Below the pieces are notes generated by a model. It was given only the letters and a program-made list of their open reading frames with translations, was not told the origin of the DNA and did not search any database. Made by a program: the position numbers and the translations under genes. Below are positions 1 to 7,068 of a DNA stretch of 64,000 bases, piece by piece. Within the stretch, counting starts at the first letter, position 1. Every line of letters begins with the position of its first letter. Source of the DNA: Clostridium celatum DSM 1785 (GTDB lineage Bacteria > Bacillota > Clostridia > Clostridiales > Clostridiaceae); contig NZ_KB291607.1 of assembly GCF_000320405.1 (NCBI RefSeq), positions 62,001-126,000 of the forward strand. The letters are read 5' to 3'.

Positions 1-307
1 TAACTTTTCTCGCTATAATATATTTCCCATCCTATATTCTTACTCTGTTATATTTTGTCCAAAGATATATCTATCTTTATTTAAATACTTAGATTTACTT
101 AAATACTTATCTAATAACATTAACTTCTTCATACTCCTACTACTTCTTACATCTGTCATATCTTATCCCCGTATATCTTGCCCCTGTTATACTCTATTTA
201 AATGTAATCTTGATTCTCTTCTTTATCACTGATTACACTCCCAGTATTTCATATCTTAATTTTTCTAATAATTCATATACTAAAATTTTTAAAGAAGGTG
301 ATTTATA
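1..307. other. AT-rich leading region without a gene
   Basis: I see no convincing reading frame, RNA gene or hairpin here. It is pyrimidine-rich on the + strand and ends in the ribosome binding site (AAGAAGGTG) of the sigma-like gene that starts at 308. The promoter of that gene presumably lies here, but no clear -35/-10 pair stands out. Confidence 0.5.
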
Positions 308-898
308 TTGAAAGAATACTCAAACTCTCCAAAGCTAGAAATTTTAAAAAGTGCCCAAGCTGGTGATGAATCTGCCAAGCTTTGTATCATAAATAAATAT
401 GAAAAACTAATCTTAAAATACTCAAATTCCTATCATTTAAAGAACTATGATATTGATGACTTAATTCAAATAGGAAATATGGCTGTTCTTTATGCAATTA
501 ATAAATTTGACCTAGAAAAAGGTAACCGTTGTATTGATTCCTATATGATTAACTCCATAAAAAATGCTTACAGAAATCTTGGTAGAGAAAACATTAAGTA
601 TTCAAATGAATCTAGTCTTAATATTCTTGTTAAAACTGGTGATTACGTTAGTGAAATTATCGACTTAATTGAAGATAATATAAATATTGAAAATCTAGCT
701 ATAGACAAGGACTCTATAAAAACATTAACTGAAGCTCTAACCCACCTATCTAACTTTGAAAAAAATCTAATAAAGGAAGTTTACCTAACTCCAAAAGGCT
801 CTTTATTAAAATATTGCAAATCAAATAACCTTTCATATAATCAAACTAGAACAAAACTAAAATCAATTCTCAAATTTCTAAAAGAATCTATAAGTTAA
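308..898 (+). CDS. Small sigma-70-like RNA polymerase sigma factor
   Basis: This 196-residue protein looks like a small sigma-70-family factor. Residues about 45-95 (motifs IDDLIQIG, INKFDLEKG, NSIKNAYRNLGREN) resemble sigma region 2, which binds core polymerase and the -10 element. The C-terminal part (residues about 140-190, with LSYNQTRTKLKSILKFLK) resembles the helix-turn-helix of region 4. Length fits group 4 or phage/plasmid-type clostridial sigma factors. The start is TTG with AAGGTG 7 bases upstream. It stands alone on the + strand, so its regulon cannot be inferred. An alternative is a sigma-fold transcription factor that lacks promoter activity. Family call by motif reading; target genes unknown. 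Confidence 0.7.
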   Translation: MKEYSNSPKLEILKSAQAGDESAKLCIINKYEKLILKYSNSYHLKNYDIDDLIQIGNMAVLYAINKFDLEKGNRCIDSYMINSIKNAYRNLGRENIKYSNESSLNILVKTGDYVSEIIDLIEDNINIENLAIDKDSIKTLTEALTHLSNFEKNLIKEVYLTPKGSLLKYCKSNNLSYNQTRTKLKSILKFLKESIS

Positions 899-921
899 TA
901 TCTTACCCCAAAATGTAAATT

Positions 922-999
922 AATAAAAAGCAAAAGTCAGCATAACTCTGATTTAAAATCAAATTTACACTGACTCTTACTGTCCTCATGCTTTTTATT
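922..999. terminator. Bidirectional terminator between convergent genes
   Basis: Outer arms AATAAAAAGCA and TGCTTTTTATT pair, with an inner AGTCAG/CTGACT stem. The hairpin lies between the sigma-like gene (+) and the PHP phosphatase gene (-), which converge here, and has T-rich flanks in both directions. Confidence 0.55.
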
Positions 1000-1073
1000 T
1001 AAAAGTTGCCATTTTTAAACTGAACATGCTTATTATTAAATTACCTATGACTACTAATCTCTATCTTTAAGTT

Positions 1074-1838
1074 TTACCAAATCCCTAAAAGCTTTTTTCT
1101 TTCCTTAATAAACTTTCCACTAAACTCTATTTCTCCATCTTCAACTAATAAATTAGAATTTTTCTTAAAATCTTCCTTATATTTTTTATCAATAGAATCT
1201 ATTAAATCAAAAGCTTCTGTCATATCTGTGCTTCTGCTTTCATCTCTATGAGCATCTGACCCTATAAAGCTATAAACTCCATTTTCAAGATACTTCATAG
1301 CAAGCTTCTTAACATCTTTTCCAAAATACCCAGTTAAGCTACCTGCATTAAGCTGAAATAAAAATCCTTCTTCTATAAAATTATTAATTAACCATGGTTT
1401 CTTCAAGAACACTTTATATCTTTCTGGATGGGCTATAATTGCTACTATACCTCTTATTTGTAATTCATATATATCATTTAAAATTGCATCTATATCAAAA
1501 TCCCTCATAGGAAATTCAATTAACATATATCTAGATTTATTTATTGTCCCAATAATACCATCTGTAAAATACTCTACAATTTTTTCAGTATAATAAACCT
1601 CTTGTCCTGTATAGATTTCAATATTAATATTATTCTTTTTAGCCTCTATTCTCAATTGCTCTGCACATTCCTCAATTTCACTATATTCAAAATTATAAAT
1701 ACCTCTTAAATAATGTGGTGTTGCAACTATTCCCTTAATTCCAATTTCCTCAGATTTTCTAAGCATATTAAGTGCCATATCCAAATTCTTTGCACCATCA
1801 TCTACATTATTAATAATATGTGAATGTATATCTATCAT
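1074..1838 (-). CDS. PHP-family tyrosine phosphatase (CpsB/YwqE/CapC type)
   Basis: A 254-residue protein of the polymerase-histidinol-phosphatase fold. It opens with MIDIHSH and DDGAKN, continues with ATPHY, EIYTGQEV, IIAHPERY and ends its metal site with FIGSDAHR, the set of His/Asp/Glu ligands of Mn-dependent CpsB/YwqE phosphatases. These enzymes dephosphorylate BY-kinases of the CpsD/YwqD type and so set capsule chain length or export. The start has a strong AGGAGGGG site. It lies about 34 kb from the cpsC/cpsD pair of this window rather than beside it, so pairing with that kinase is an inference. Full length for the family. Confidence 0.9.
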   Translation of the reverse strand: MIDIHSHIINNVDDGAKNLDMALNMLRKSEEIGIKGIVATPHYLRGIYNFEYSEIEECAEQLRIEAKKNNINIEIYTGQEVYYTEKIVEYFTDGIIGTINKSRYMLIEFPMRDFDIDAILNDIYELQIRGIVAIIAHPERYKVFLKKPWLINNFIEEGFLFQLNAGSLTGYFGKDVKKLAMKYLENGVYSFIGSDAHRDESRSTDMTEAFDLIDSIDKKYKEDFKKNSNLLVEDGEIEFSGKFIKERKKLLGIW

Positions 1839-2063
1839 CTTCTTTACCCCTCCTAAAACTACTGAAACCTACTACAATTAAACTTCTCCAATAAATCCTT
1901 ATATAACAGTTTTATATATTATTAAACCAAACTCTTTTTATTACACTTCCATATATATATAATTATAGACAAGCTTTCAAAACTTATTCAATGATTTTTA
2001 GCTTTTTATATAAAAATTCACATTAAAGACATAATAAAAAAATAGTCTACATAAAAATGCAGA

Positions 2064-2633
2064 CTACATCTTAACCACAATTCTTTGAAGAGAATCATTT
2101 AAATAATATTCAATAAAAACATCTTCAACTTTACTTAAATCAACGCTCTTAGAGTTTTCATAAATATTTATTATAGCTTTTAAAACATCTTTATTCTCAT
2201 CTCTAAAATCATAAACACTATATCCTTCATTAATACTCCAAATAGCTATTTGAGTTGCTAAATATGCATCATCATTACTTTTAAGCCCAAGTTCTTCAGC
2301 TGATTTGCATGGATATCCTACAGCTAAAACCCTTGCTATATCCTCATTAACCTTGCCTTCAACCTCAAAAACTTCTCCAGTTGGATAATCCTTATTATCC
2401 TCTAAACAATATGCAGCTCCAACCCTTGTTAATATTCTTCTTACAGCTAAATAAAAGTCCTCATATTCTAATATACCTAAAATACTACTATCAGTTTCAA
2501 TTTTTAAACTTTCTGGAACTCCAACTCTACTTGGAACCTTAATTGTAGAACAATTTACCCGTGTAGCACTTCCCCCTATAATTAAAAATATAATACCTAA
2601 TAAAACTAAACTTAGAGATTTACAAAACTTCAT
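2064..2633 (-). CDS. Secreted thioester-domain (Cys-Gln) protein
   Basis: A 189-residue exported protein. Residues 1-28 form a signal peptide (KSLSLVLLGIIFLIIGG). The rest resembles the TED thioester domain of Gram-positive surface adhesins: the Cys in AAYCLED (about residue 76) and the Gln in ATQIAIWSI (about residue 130) are where such domains form an internal Cys-Gln thioester that reacts covalently with host proteins. Known TEDs usually cap long LPXTG-anchored fibres. Here the protein ends soon after the domain, with no anchor or repeats, so it would be a free secreted thioester protein or one part of a non-covalent complex. Start supported by GGGGTGAT upstream. Thioester formation is inferred from the two residues only. 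Confidence 0.72.
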   Translation of the reverse strand: MKFCKSLSLVLLGIIFLIIGGSATRVNCSTIKVPSRVGVPESLKIETDSSILGILEYEDFYLAVRRILTRVGAAYCLEDNKDYPTGEVFEVEGKVNEDIARVLAVGYPCKSAEELGLKSNDDAYLATQIAIWSINEGYSVYDFRDENKDVLKAIINIYENSKSVDLSKVEDVFIEYYLNDSLQRIVVKM

Positions 2634-2887
2634 TAATATATCACCCCTAATACTTTTCTTACTATTAGTATTATCCTAGTCAATAATTCTATACAAAACA
2701 AATTTCAAACTTTAAACTTCAAATTTTAAAATTGAAAATTTAAAATTCAAACCTCTTTACTGCAACCCTTTTAAAATTTTCTGATTACTATAGTAACCTT
2801 TAAATATCAACTACATATATTAATTATTATACAATTAAAGTAATTGCTTTTTTCATTGTTTCCTCCTTTAATATATACAATAATAAA

Positions 2888-2934
2888 TAAAAGATACAGC
2901 ATCTAGCTACGATCCAACTAAATGTTGTGTCTTT
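2888..2934 (-). terminator. Imperfect hairpin with T-run, likely terminator
   Basis: AAAAGATACAGCAT and ATGTTGTGTCTTTT pair with two mismatches around a 19-base loop. It lies beyond the prfC gene in the direction of its transcription and ahead of the thioester-protein gene. Confidence 0.4.
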
Positions 2935-3015
2935 TATACTTACTACATATTATCGCCCCATATTATCGCCCCAGGGGCACACCCTATTATTTCCATTTAC
3001 CTTCTTTAATAACGC

Positions 3016-3064
3016 TAAAAAGTAGCCATAGCCTAGATTTGCAGCATCTAAGCCATGACTACTT
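3016..3064 (-). terminator. Long imperfect stem-loop after prfC
   Basis: AAAAGTAGCCATAGCCTAGAT pairs with ATCTAAGCCATGACTACTTTT around TTGCAGC, with a few mismatches. On the minus strand it ends in TTTT and follows the prfC stop codon, fitting a terminator, though the length (about 49 bases) also allows a small repeat element. Confidence 0.5.
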
Positions 3065-3087
3065 TTACCGTACAACTTACTATTGTT

Positions 3088-3104
3088 TTTGCCCCTGGGG
3101 CAAA
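3088..3104. repeat. Short GC palindrome next to the prfC stop codon
   Basis: TTTGCCCCTGGGGCAAA is a perfect palindrome in very AT-rich surroundings. A related core (GCCCCAGGGGC) lies at 2968-2978. The GCCCC/GGGGC arms echo the larger palindromes at 4738-4778 and 54816-54874, so it may be a remnant of the same family. Confidence 0.45.
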
Positions 3105-3113
3105 TCAATATTT

Positions 3114-4709
3114 TTACTCTTCGCTCTTACCAACGCCTGATAGAACTAATCCCTTGTTATGATCAAGTGCCCAGTTAATTCCCCAGTCATTTTGGAATAT
3201 TATTAGGTCTCTATCTTTAAAGTCTTTAACTCTCTTAGCATCAGAAGTTAAGTTTAATCTATCAATGTCTCCATCATAGCTTTCAACCCATCTTACATAT
3301 CTGAATGGAAGTCTATCCATCTTGATTTCAACATTATATTCATTCTTAAGTCTGTATTCAAGAACTTCAAATTGAAGTACCCCTACAACCCCAACTATTA
3401 TTTCTTCCATACCAACATGGTTTTCTTTAAATACTTGGATTGCCCCTTCTTGAGCTATTTGAGTAACACCTTTTACGAATTGTTTTCTCTTCATAGTGTC
3501 AACTGGTCTAACTCTTGCAAAATGTTCTGGAGCGAATGTTGGAATTCCTTCAAACTTGAACTTTTTGCTTGGTGAACATAAAGTGTCTCCAATTGAGAAT
3601 ATACCTGGATCAAATACCCCGATAATATCTCCTGCATATGCTTCTTCAACTATTTCTCTGTTTTCAGCCATGAATTGTTGTGGTTGAGCTAATTTTAGCT
3701 TCTTTCCACCTTGCATATGGAATACATCTTCACCCTTAGTGAATTTACCTGAACATATTCTCATGAAAGCAATTCTATCTCTATGAGCCTTGTTCATGTT
3801 TGCTTGAATCTTAAATACAAATGCAGAGAACTTCTCATCAAATGGGTCAATTTCCCCAATGTTTGAGTTTCTTGCAAGTGGTGATGAAGTCATTTCTAAG
3901 AAGTTTTCAAGGAATGGCTCAACACCAAAGTTAGTTAACGCAGATCCAAAGAATACAGGAGTTAATTCACCCTTGCTTACTTTATCTAAATCAAGCTCAT
4001 CTCCAGCTATATCAAGAAGTTCAATATCTTCCATTAGCTTATCATGAAGAGCTGAACCTAATATTTCTCTGAACTTTTCATCATCAACAGAACCTTCAAT
4101 AGCTTCAACTTCTGTAGAACCGTGATTTCCACCATTGAATGCTATGATTCTTTGATTTACTCTATCATAAACCCCTTTAAATTCCTTACCAGAACCAATT
4201 GGCCAATTCATTGGATATGTCTTAATACCAAGTTCTGATTCAATGTCTTCTAAAAGACCAAATGGATCTTGAGCTTCTCTATCCATCTTATTTATGAATG
4301 TGAATATTGGCATTTCTCTTAAAGAACAAACATGGAATAACTTTCTTGTTTGATCTTCCACCCCTTTAGCAGCGTCAACTACCATTACAGCAGAGTCAGC
4401 AGCCATAAGAGTTCTATATGTATCCTCTGAGAAATCTTGGTGCCCTGGAGTATCAAGTATGTTTATACAGTGTCCAGCATAGTTAAATTGCATTACTGAT
4501 GAAGTAACAGAAATCCCTCTTTGCTTTTCTATTTCCATCCAGTCAGAAACAGCATGTGTAGATGCTTTTCTAGCTTTAACAGAACCTGCAAGTCTAATAG
4601 CTCCTCCATATAATAAGAACTTTTCAGTTAAAGTTGTCTTACCAGCATCAGGGTGAGAAATAATTGCAAAGGTTCTTCTCTTTTTAATCTCATTTATGTA
4701 ATCAGCCAA
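3114..4709 (-). CDS. prfC: Peptide chain release factor 3
   Basis: A 531-residue translational GTPase. GTP motifs are clear: SHPDAGKTTLTEKF (G1, residues about 18-31), RGISVTSS (G2), DTPGHQDFSEDT (G3) and NKMD (G4). The AFVFKIQANMNKAHRDRIAF segment and the C-terminal domain match RF3, which recycles RF1/RF2 from the ribosome after peptide release in the cytoplasm. Length is typical. Start is TTG with GGAGG and good spacing; a more upstream start is not supported. It stands as a single gene with hairpins on both sides and a GC palindrome (4738-4778) just upstream of its ribosome binding site, within its probable leader. Confidence 0.96.
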   Translation of the reverse strand: MADYINEIKKRRTFAIISHPDAGKTTLTEKFLLYGGAIRLAGSVKARKASTHAVSDWMEIEKQRGISVTSSVMQFNYAGHCINILDTPGHQDFSEDTYRTLMAADSAVMVVDAAKGVEDQTRKLFHVCSLREMPIFTFINKMDREAQDPFGLLEDIESELGIKTYPMNWPIGSGKEFKGVYDRVNQRIIAFNGGNHGSTEVEAIEGSVDDEKFREILGSALHDKLMEDIELLDIAGDELDLDKVSKGELTPVFFGSALTNFGVEPFLENFLEMTSSPLARNSNIGEIDPFDEKFSAFVFKIQANMNKAHRDRIAFMRICSGKFTKGEDVFHMQGGKKLKLAQPQQFMAENREIVEEAYAGDIIGVFDPGIFSIGDTLCSPSKKFKFEGIPTFAPEHFARVRPVDTMKRKQFVKGVTQIAQEGAIQVFKENHVGMEEIIVGVVGVLQFEVLEYRLKNEYNVEIKMDRLPFRYVRWVESYDGDIDRLNLTSDAKRVKDFKDRDLIIFQNDWGINWALDHNKGLVLSGVGKSEE

Positions 4710-4737
4710 TTTTGTATCCTCCTAAATTATATATACT

Positions 4738-4778
4738 GCCCGCGGGGCTAATCCAATAAATGGATTTGCCCCGCAGGC
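4738..4778. repeat. RAYT-associated GC-rich palindrome, copy 1
   Basis: Arms CCCGCGGGGC...AATCCA and TGGATT...GCCCCGCAGG pair around ATAAA, with one mismatched position in the arm and a G/A change near the tip. Same architecture as copies at 4899, 5675 and 15878. It sits between prfC and its upstream neighbour, inside the likely prfC leader. Confidence 0.75.
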
Positions 4779-4898
4779 GCGCTATATCAAGCGTTTTTCA
4801 ACACTCTTAAACACGTTTCATTTTAATTCATTAATATTATACATCATTAATGCTATTTTCTCCACATATAAATACATTATCCTGCAAAACCTTCATTA

Positions 4899-4937
4899 CC
4901 TGCGGGGTCAATCCAAAAATTGGATTGACCCCGCAGG
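4899..4937. repeat. RAYT-associated GC-rich palindrome, copy 2 (perfect)
   Basis: CCTGCGGGGTCAATCCAA and TTGGATTGACCCCGCAGG form a perfect 18-bp stem with a 3-base AAA loop. It ends 3 bases from the stop codon of the RAYT gene on its 3' side. In DNA of this base composition a stem so GC-rich and exact is strongly non-random. Confidence 0.85.
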
Positions 4938-4940
4938 CAA

Positions 4941-5612
4941 TCACATAGTTTCTATCTTACTTTCAACGTATTGTTTATATTTTTCTTTAGAGTTTTGTAT
5001 TTTTCTTTCCACTCTTGTTTTTATATTTTGAATACTATTTTCTTCAACTAATAAATATATATCCAACAGCTCTATTATTTCTTCTGATGCAACATCTATC
5101 TTATATTTATTTCTCTTTGATTTGTTATTTTTATAATCCTTTATATTTGCCCTCGCATCTATATCATCTAGTATCCTATTATAACTAGACCATCTATATT
5201 CCTCTGGCAATTTAGTTATATTGGCTCTTACTGGATTTAAATGTATGTATCTACTAACTTCTAATAATTCAATGACACTTGTTATGGTATTGCTATAATA
5301 TCTTCCCTGAAATAAATGACCTACACACTCATACTTATTATTAAAATACTTTGCATACATGCTACTTAATCTTCTCATAAAATAACTTGGATCATACTTA
5401 TCTGTCTTTAAAAGCATATGTACATGATTTTTCATTAAACAATATGAAATTAATTTATAATTATATTCCTTATAAAAATGCAATGTATTTTTTATAAGCG
5501 ATAAGTAAATATAATAATCAACCTCTTCCAAAAATATGTCTTCTTTGTGATTTCCCCTATTTGTAATATGATAACTAGCACCTGGAATCCAGATTCTTCT
5601 CTTAGTTACCAA
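4941..5612 (-). CDS. REP-associated tyrosine transposase (RAYT, Y1/HUH family)
   Basis: A 223-residue single-strand HUH endonuclease of the TnpA/RAYT group. ASYHITNRGNH near the N-terminus, KNHVHMLLKT (the HxH metal motif, residues about 62-71) and the following SSMYAKYFNNKY helix with candidate catalytic tyrosines match the family, as does HLFQGRYYS and IHLNPVRA. I chose the TTG at 5612 because AAAGGAGGTG lies 6-8 bases ahead; the longer frame to 5633 would place that site inside the gene. Palindromes flank both ends (4899-4937 and 5675-5715), the arrangement in which RAYTs are thought to recognise or mobilise REP hairpins. No tnpB or IS ends are seen, so it behaves as a domesticated single gene. 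Confidence 0.88.
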   Translation of the reverse strand: MVTKRRIWIPGASYHITNRGNHKEDIFLEEVDYYIYLSLIKNTLHFYKEYNYKLISYCLMKNHVHMLLKTDKYDPSYFMRRLSSMYAKYFNNKYECVGHLFQGRYYSNTITSVIELLEVSRYIHLNPVRANITKLPEEYRWSSYNRILDDIDARANIKDYKNNKSKRNKYKIDVASEEIIELLDIYLLVEENSIQNIKTRVERKIQNSKEKYKQYVESKIETM

Positions 5613-5674
5613 AAAAGCACCTCCTTTTACCATAACAGTATCTAGAGTATTGCCTTATTGCGTTAATATTAAAC

Positions 5675-5715
5675 ACCCGCGGGGTCCATCCAAAAATTGG
5701 ATTGACCCCGCGGGT
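5675..5715. repeat. RAYT-associated GC-rich palindrome, copy 3
   Basis: ACCCGCGGGGTCCATCCAA and TTGGATTGACCCCGCGGGT pair around AAA with a single C/T mismatch. It lies about 60 bases upstream of the RAYT start, so the gene is bracketed by copies in its 5' and 3' flanks. Confidence 0.85.
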
Positions 5716-5754
5716 ATTTCATCTGCGGGTATTTCATCTGCAGGTATTTCATTT
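5710..5754. repeat. 15-bp tandem triplication at a palindrome edge
   Basis: GCGGGTATTTCATCT occurs at 5710-5724 and 5725-5739, with a variant GCAGGTATTTCATTT at 5740-5754. The first unit overlaps the end of palindrome copy 3 and the last overlaps the stop codon of the zinc-ribbon gene, so the repeat set the present end of that protein. Confidence 0.85.
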
Positions 5755-6573
5755 CTCAACTTGTACTAATCTATTATTTGATATTGCTTCCCAATAATCA
5801 TAAGTGTTCCCATCACTTCCTAATAGGAACTCATTAACTTCATAATCAGGTTGTCCTTTATTCACTCTTACTAAATAAAGTTCCACTCCATCAATTTCAC
5901 ATTGTGCATCAGGTGATATTGCATAGTCTAGCATATCTTTAAACATATCTTTAGCCATATTACCTATTGAATCATTAACTTTTACAATCTCTTCACTCTC
6001 TGTTCTTCTACGAAGATAAATCATATAACTTTCTGCTACCTCAGTAGGATTATCATAAAATGTTGTTTTAAATTCAAAATTTTTATTTATTATTGCCTCC
6101 ATTCCTGGAACGCACACTGTAATTTCCTTTGTTTCTGGATAGTAATAATATTGCTCTTCTGAAGATTCATAAACAGTTTCAAATAGATATCTATTATTAC
6201 TTTCATCAAAGCTAATAAATACTATATCTTCACTTTTCATAATATTAGCAAATTCATTCTTTACAGATGTTATTATATTCTTTAATTCTGCATCATCATT
6301 CTCTTTTTTCTTTTCTTTATTTAAAGTAGCTGAAAAAAGAATAACTCCTGCTAAAGTTATTATAGCAATTATCATTATTGGCTTATTTGAATGGTTTTTC
6401 TTCTTATTATCTATATTTAACTTACGTTGATTTTCAACGCTTGTTTTTTTATCATCACTAATAATCTTTTCTTGAGTATTTGCAAGTGGCTTGGAATTTA
6501 TAGGTAGTCCACATCTAGGACAATATTTTTGATTATCTAATACCTTAAATCCACAACTTGAACATATCTTCAT
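5749..6573 (-). CDS. Zinc-ribbon single-pass membrane protein, T7SS neighbourhood
   Basis: A 274-residue protein with an N-terminal C4 zinc ribbon (CSSCGF and CPRCGLP, residues 3-24), a basic linker, one membrane segment at about residues 60-80 (PIMIIAIITLAGVILFSATL) and an outer domain of about 190 residues that I do not recognise. Zinc ribbon inside, domain outside is the expected topology. The start (MKICSSCGF) follows a GGGAG site and matches the start of the paralogue at 7069. It is the last gene of the leftward run after the YukD-like gene, so it may be an accessory membrane part of the secretion locus, but no domain proves that. Confidence 0.65.
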   Translation of the reverse strand: MKICSSCGFKVLDNQKYCPRCGLPINSKPLANTQEKIISDDKKTSVENQRKLNIDNKKKNHSNKPIMIIAIITLAGVILFSATLNKEKKKENDDAELKNIITSVKNEFANIMKSEDIVFISFDESNNRYLFETVYESSEEQYYYYPETKEITVCVPGMEAIINKNFEFKTTFYDNPTEVAESYMIYLRRRTESEEIVKVNDSIGNMAKDMFKDMLDYAISPDAQCEIDGVELYLVRVNKGQPDYEVNEFLLGSDGNTYDYWEAISNNRLVQVEK

Positions 6574-6663
6574 TAAATATTTTCTCCCTCTATACAAATA
6601 TATTGCTTCTAAATAACAATTAAAAATATACTCATTATATTAACTATATATAAGTTAACTTAT

Positions 6664-6915
6664 TTACAATAACATTAATTTAGCTCCATTTTTAAGCTCT
6701 AACTCTCTTGCTGACATATTAATATTTAATATATCACCTGTTGCCCTTTCACATAAAATTGAATCATCATTTGAAATAAATAATCCATTGGATAATTCAC
6801 TTATTATTTTAGAAACTAATAGTGTTATCTCATAGAATTTCAAATCCAAAGGAATATAAATTTCAAAACTTCTATTAGCAGCTGGTACTAATACATCTAT
6901 TAAAATTTTATCCAT
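6664..6915 (-). CDS. YukD/EsaB-like ubiquitin-fold protein of the type VII secretion system
   Basis: An 83-residue protein with the ubiquitin-like pattern of YukD/EsaB: an N-terminal strand (ILIDVLVPAANRSFEIYIP), a helix (YEITLLVSKIISEL) and a C-terminal strand with a closing turn (LELKNGAKLMLL). YukD proteins are cytoplasmic regulators or components of Firmicute T7SS. GGGGGAAT lies upstream. It is separated from the esxA-like/essC genes by a convergent pseudogene, so it is probably on its own transcript with the zinc-ribbon gene downstream. Confidence 0.75.
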   Translation of the reverse strand: MDKILIDVLVPAANRSFEIYIPLDLKFYEITLLVSKIISELSNGLFISNDDSILCERATGDILNINMSARELELKNGAKLMLL

Positions 6916-7068
6916 ATCTTATTCCCCCTGTATATCATTAATACTAGTAGTTATCTTAATTTACCGTAGGTCTTTCATCATTTTATAGCCTCATATATTT
7001 TGTTATATTTTAAGAATTAAAAAAATATTTTATATAATAAATATATTTATATTAAAGGAGAATTATTA

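Larger units (their letters stand above)
2634..3113. other. Hairpin-rich intergenic region downstream of prfC
   Basis: This stretch holds no gene I can support. It contains several inverted repeats: 2888-2934, the GCCCCAGGGGC palindrome at 2968-2978 preceded by a 13-bp tandem duplication (ATATTATCGCCCC at 2947-2959 and 2960-2972), a long imperfect stem at 3016-3064, and TTTGCCCCTGGGGCAAA at 3088-3104. The GC-rich palindromes recall degraded members of the repeat family found around the RAYT gene. Confidence 0.6.

Noticed and set aside
2693-2755. AT-only inverted repeats (TTCAAATTTTAAAATTGAAAATTT type)
   Set aside because: Such runs are expected by chance at this base composition and have little pairing energy.
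2922-3140. Open frame of 72 codons on the plus strand
   Set aside because: It covers hairpins and the prfC end, has Leu/Tyr/His-rich nonsense composition and no ribosome binding site.
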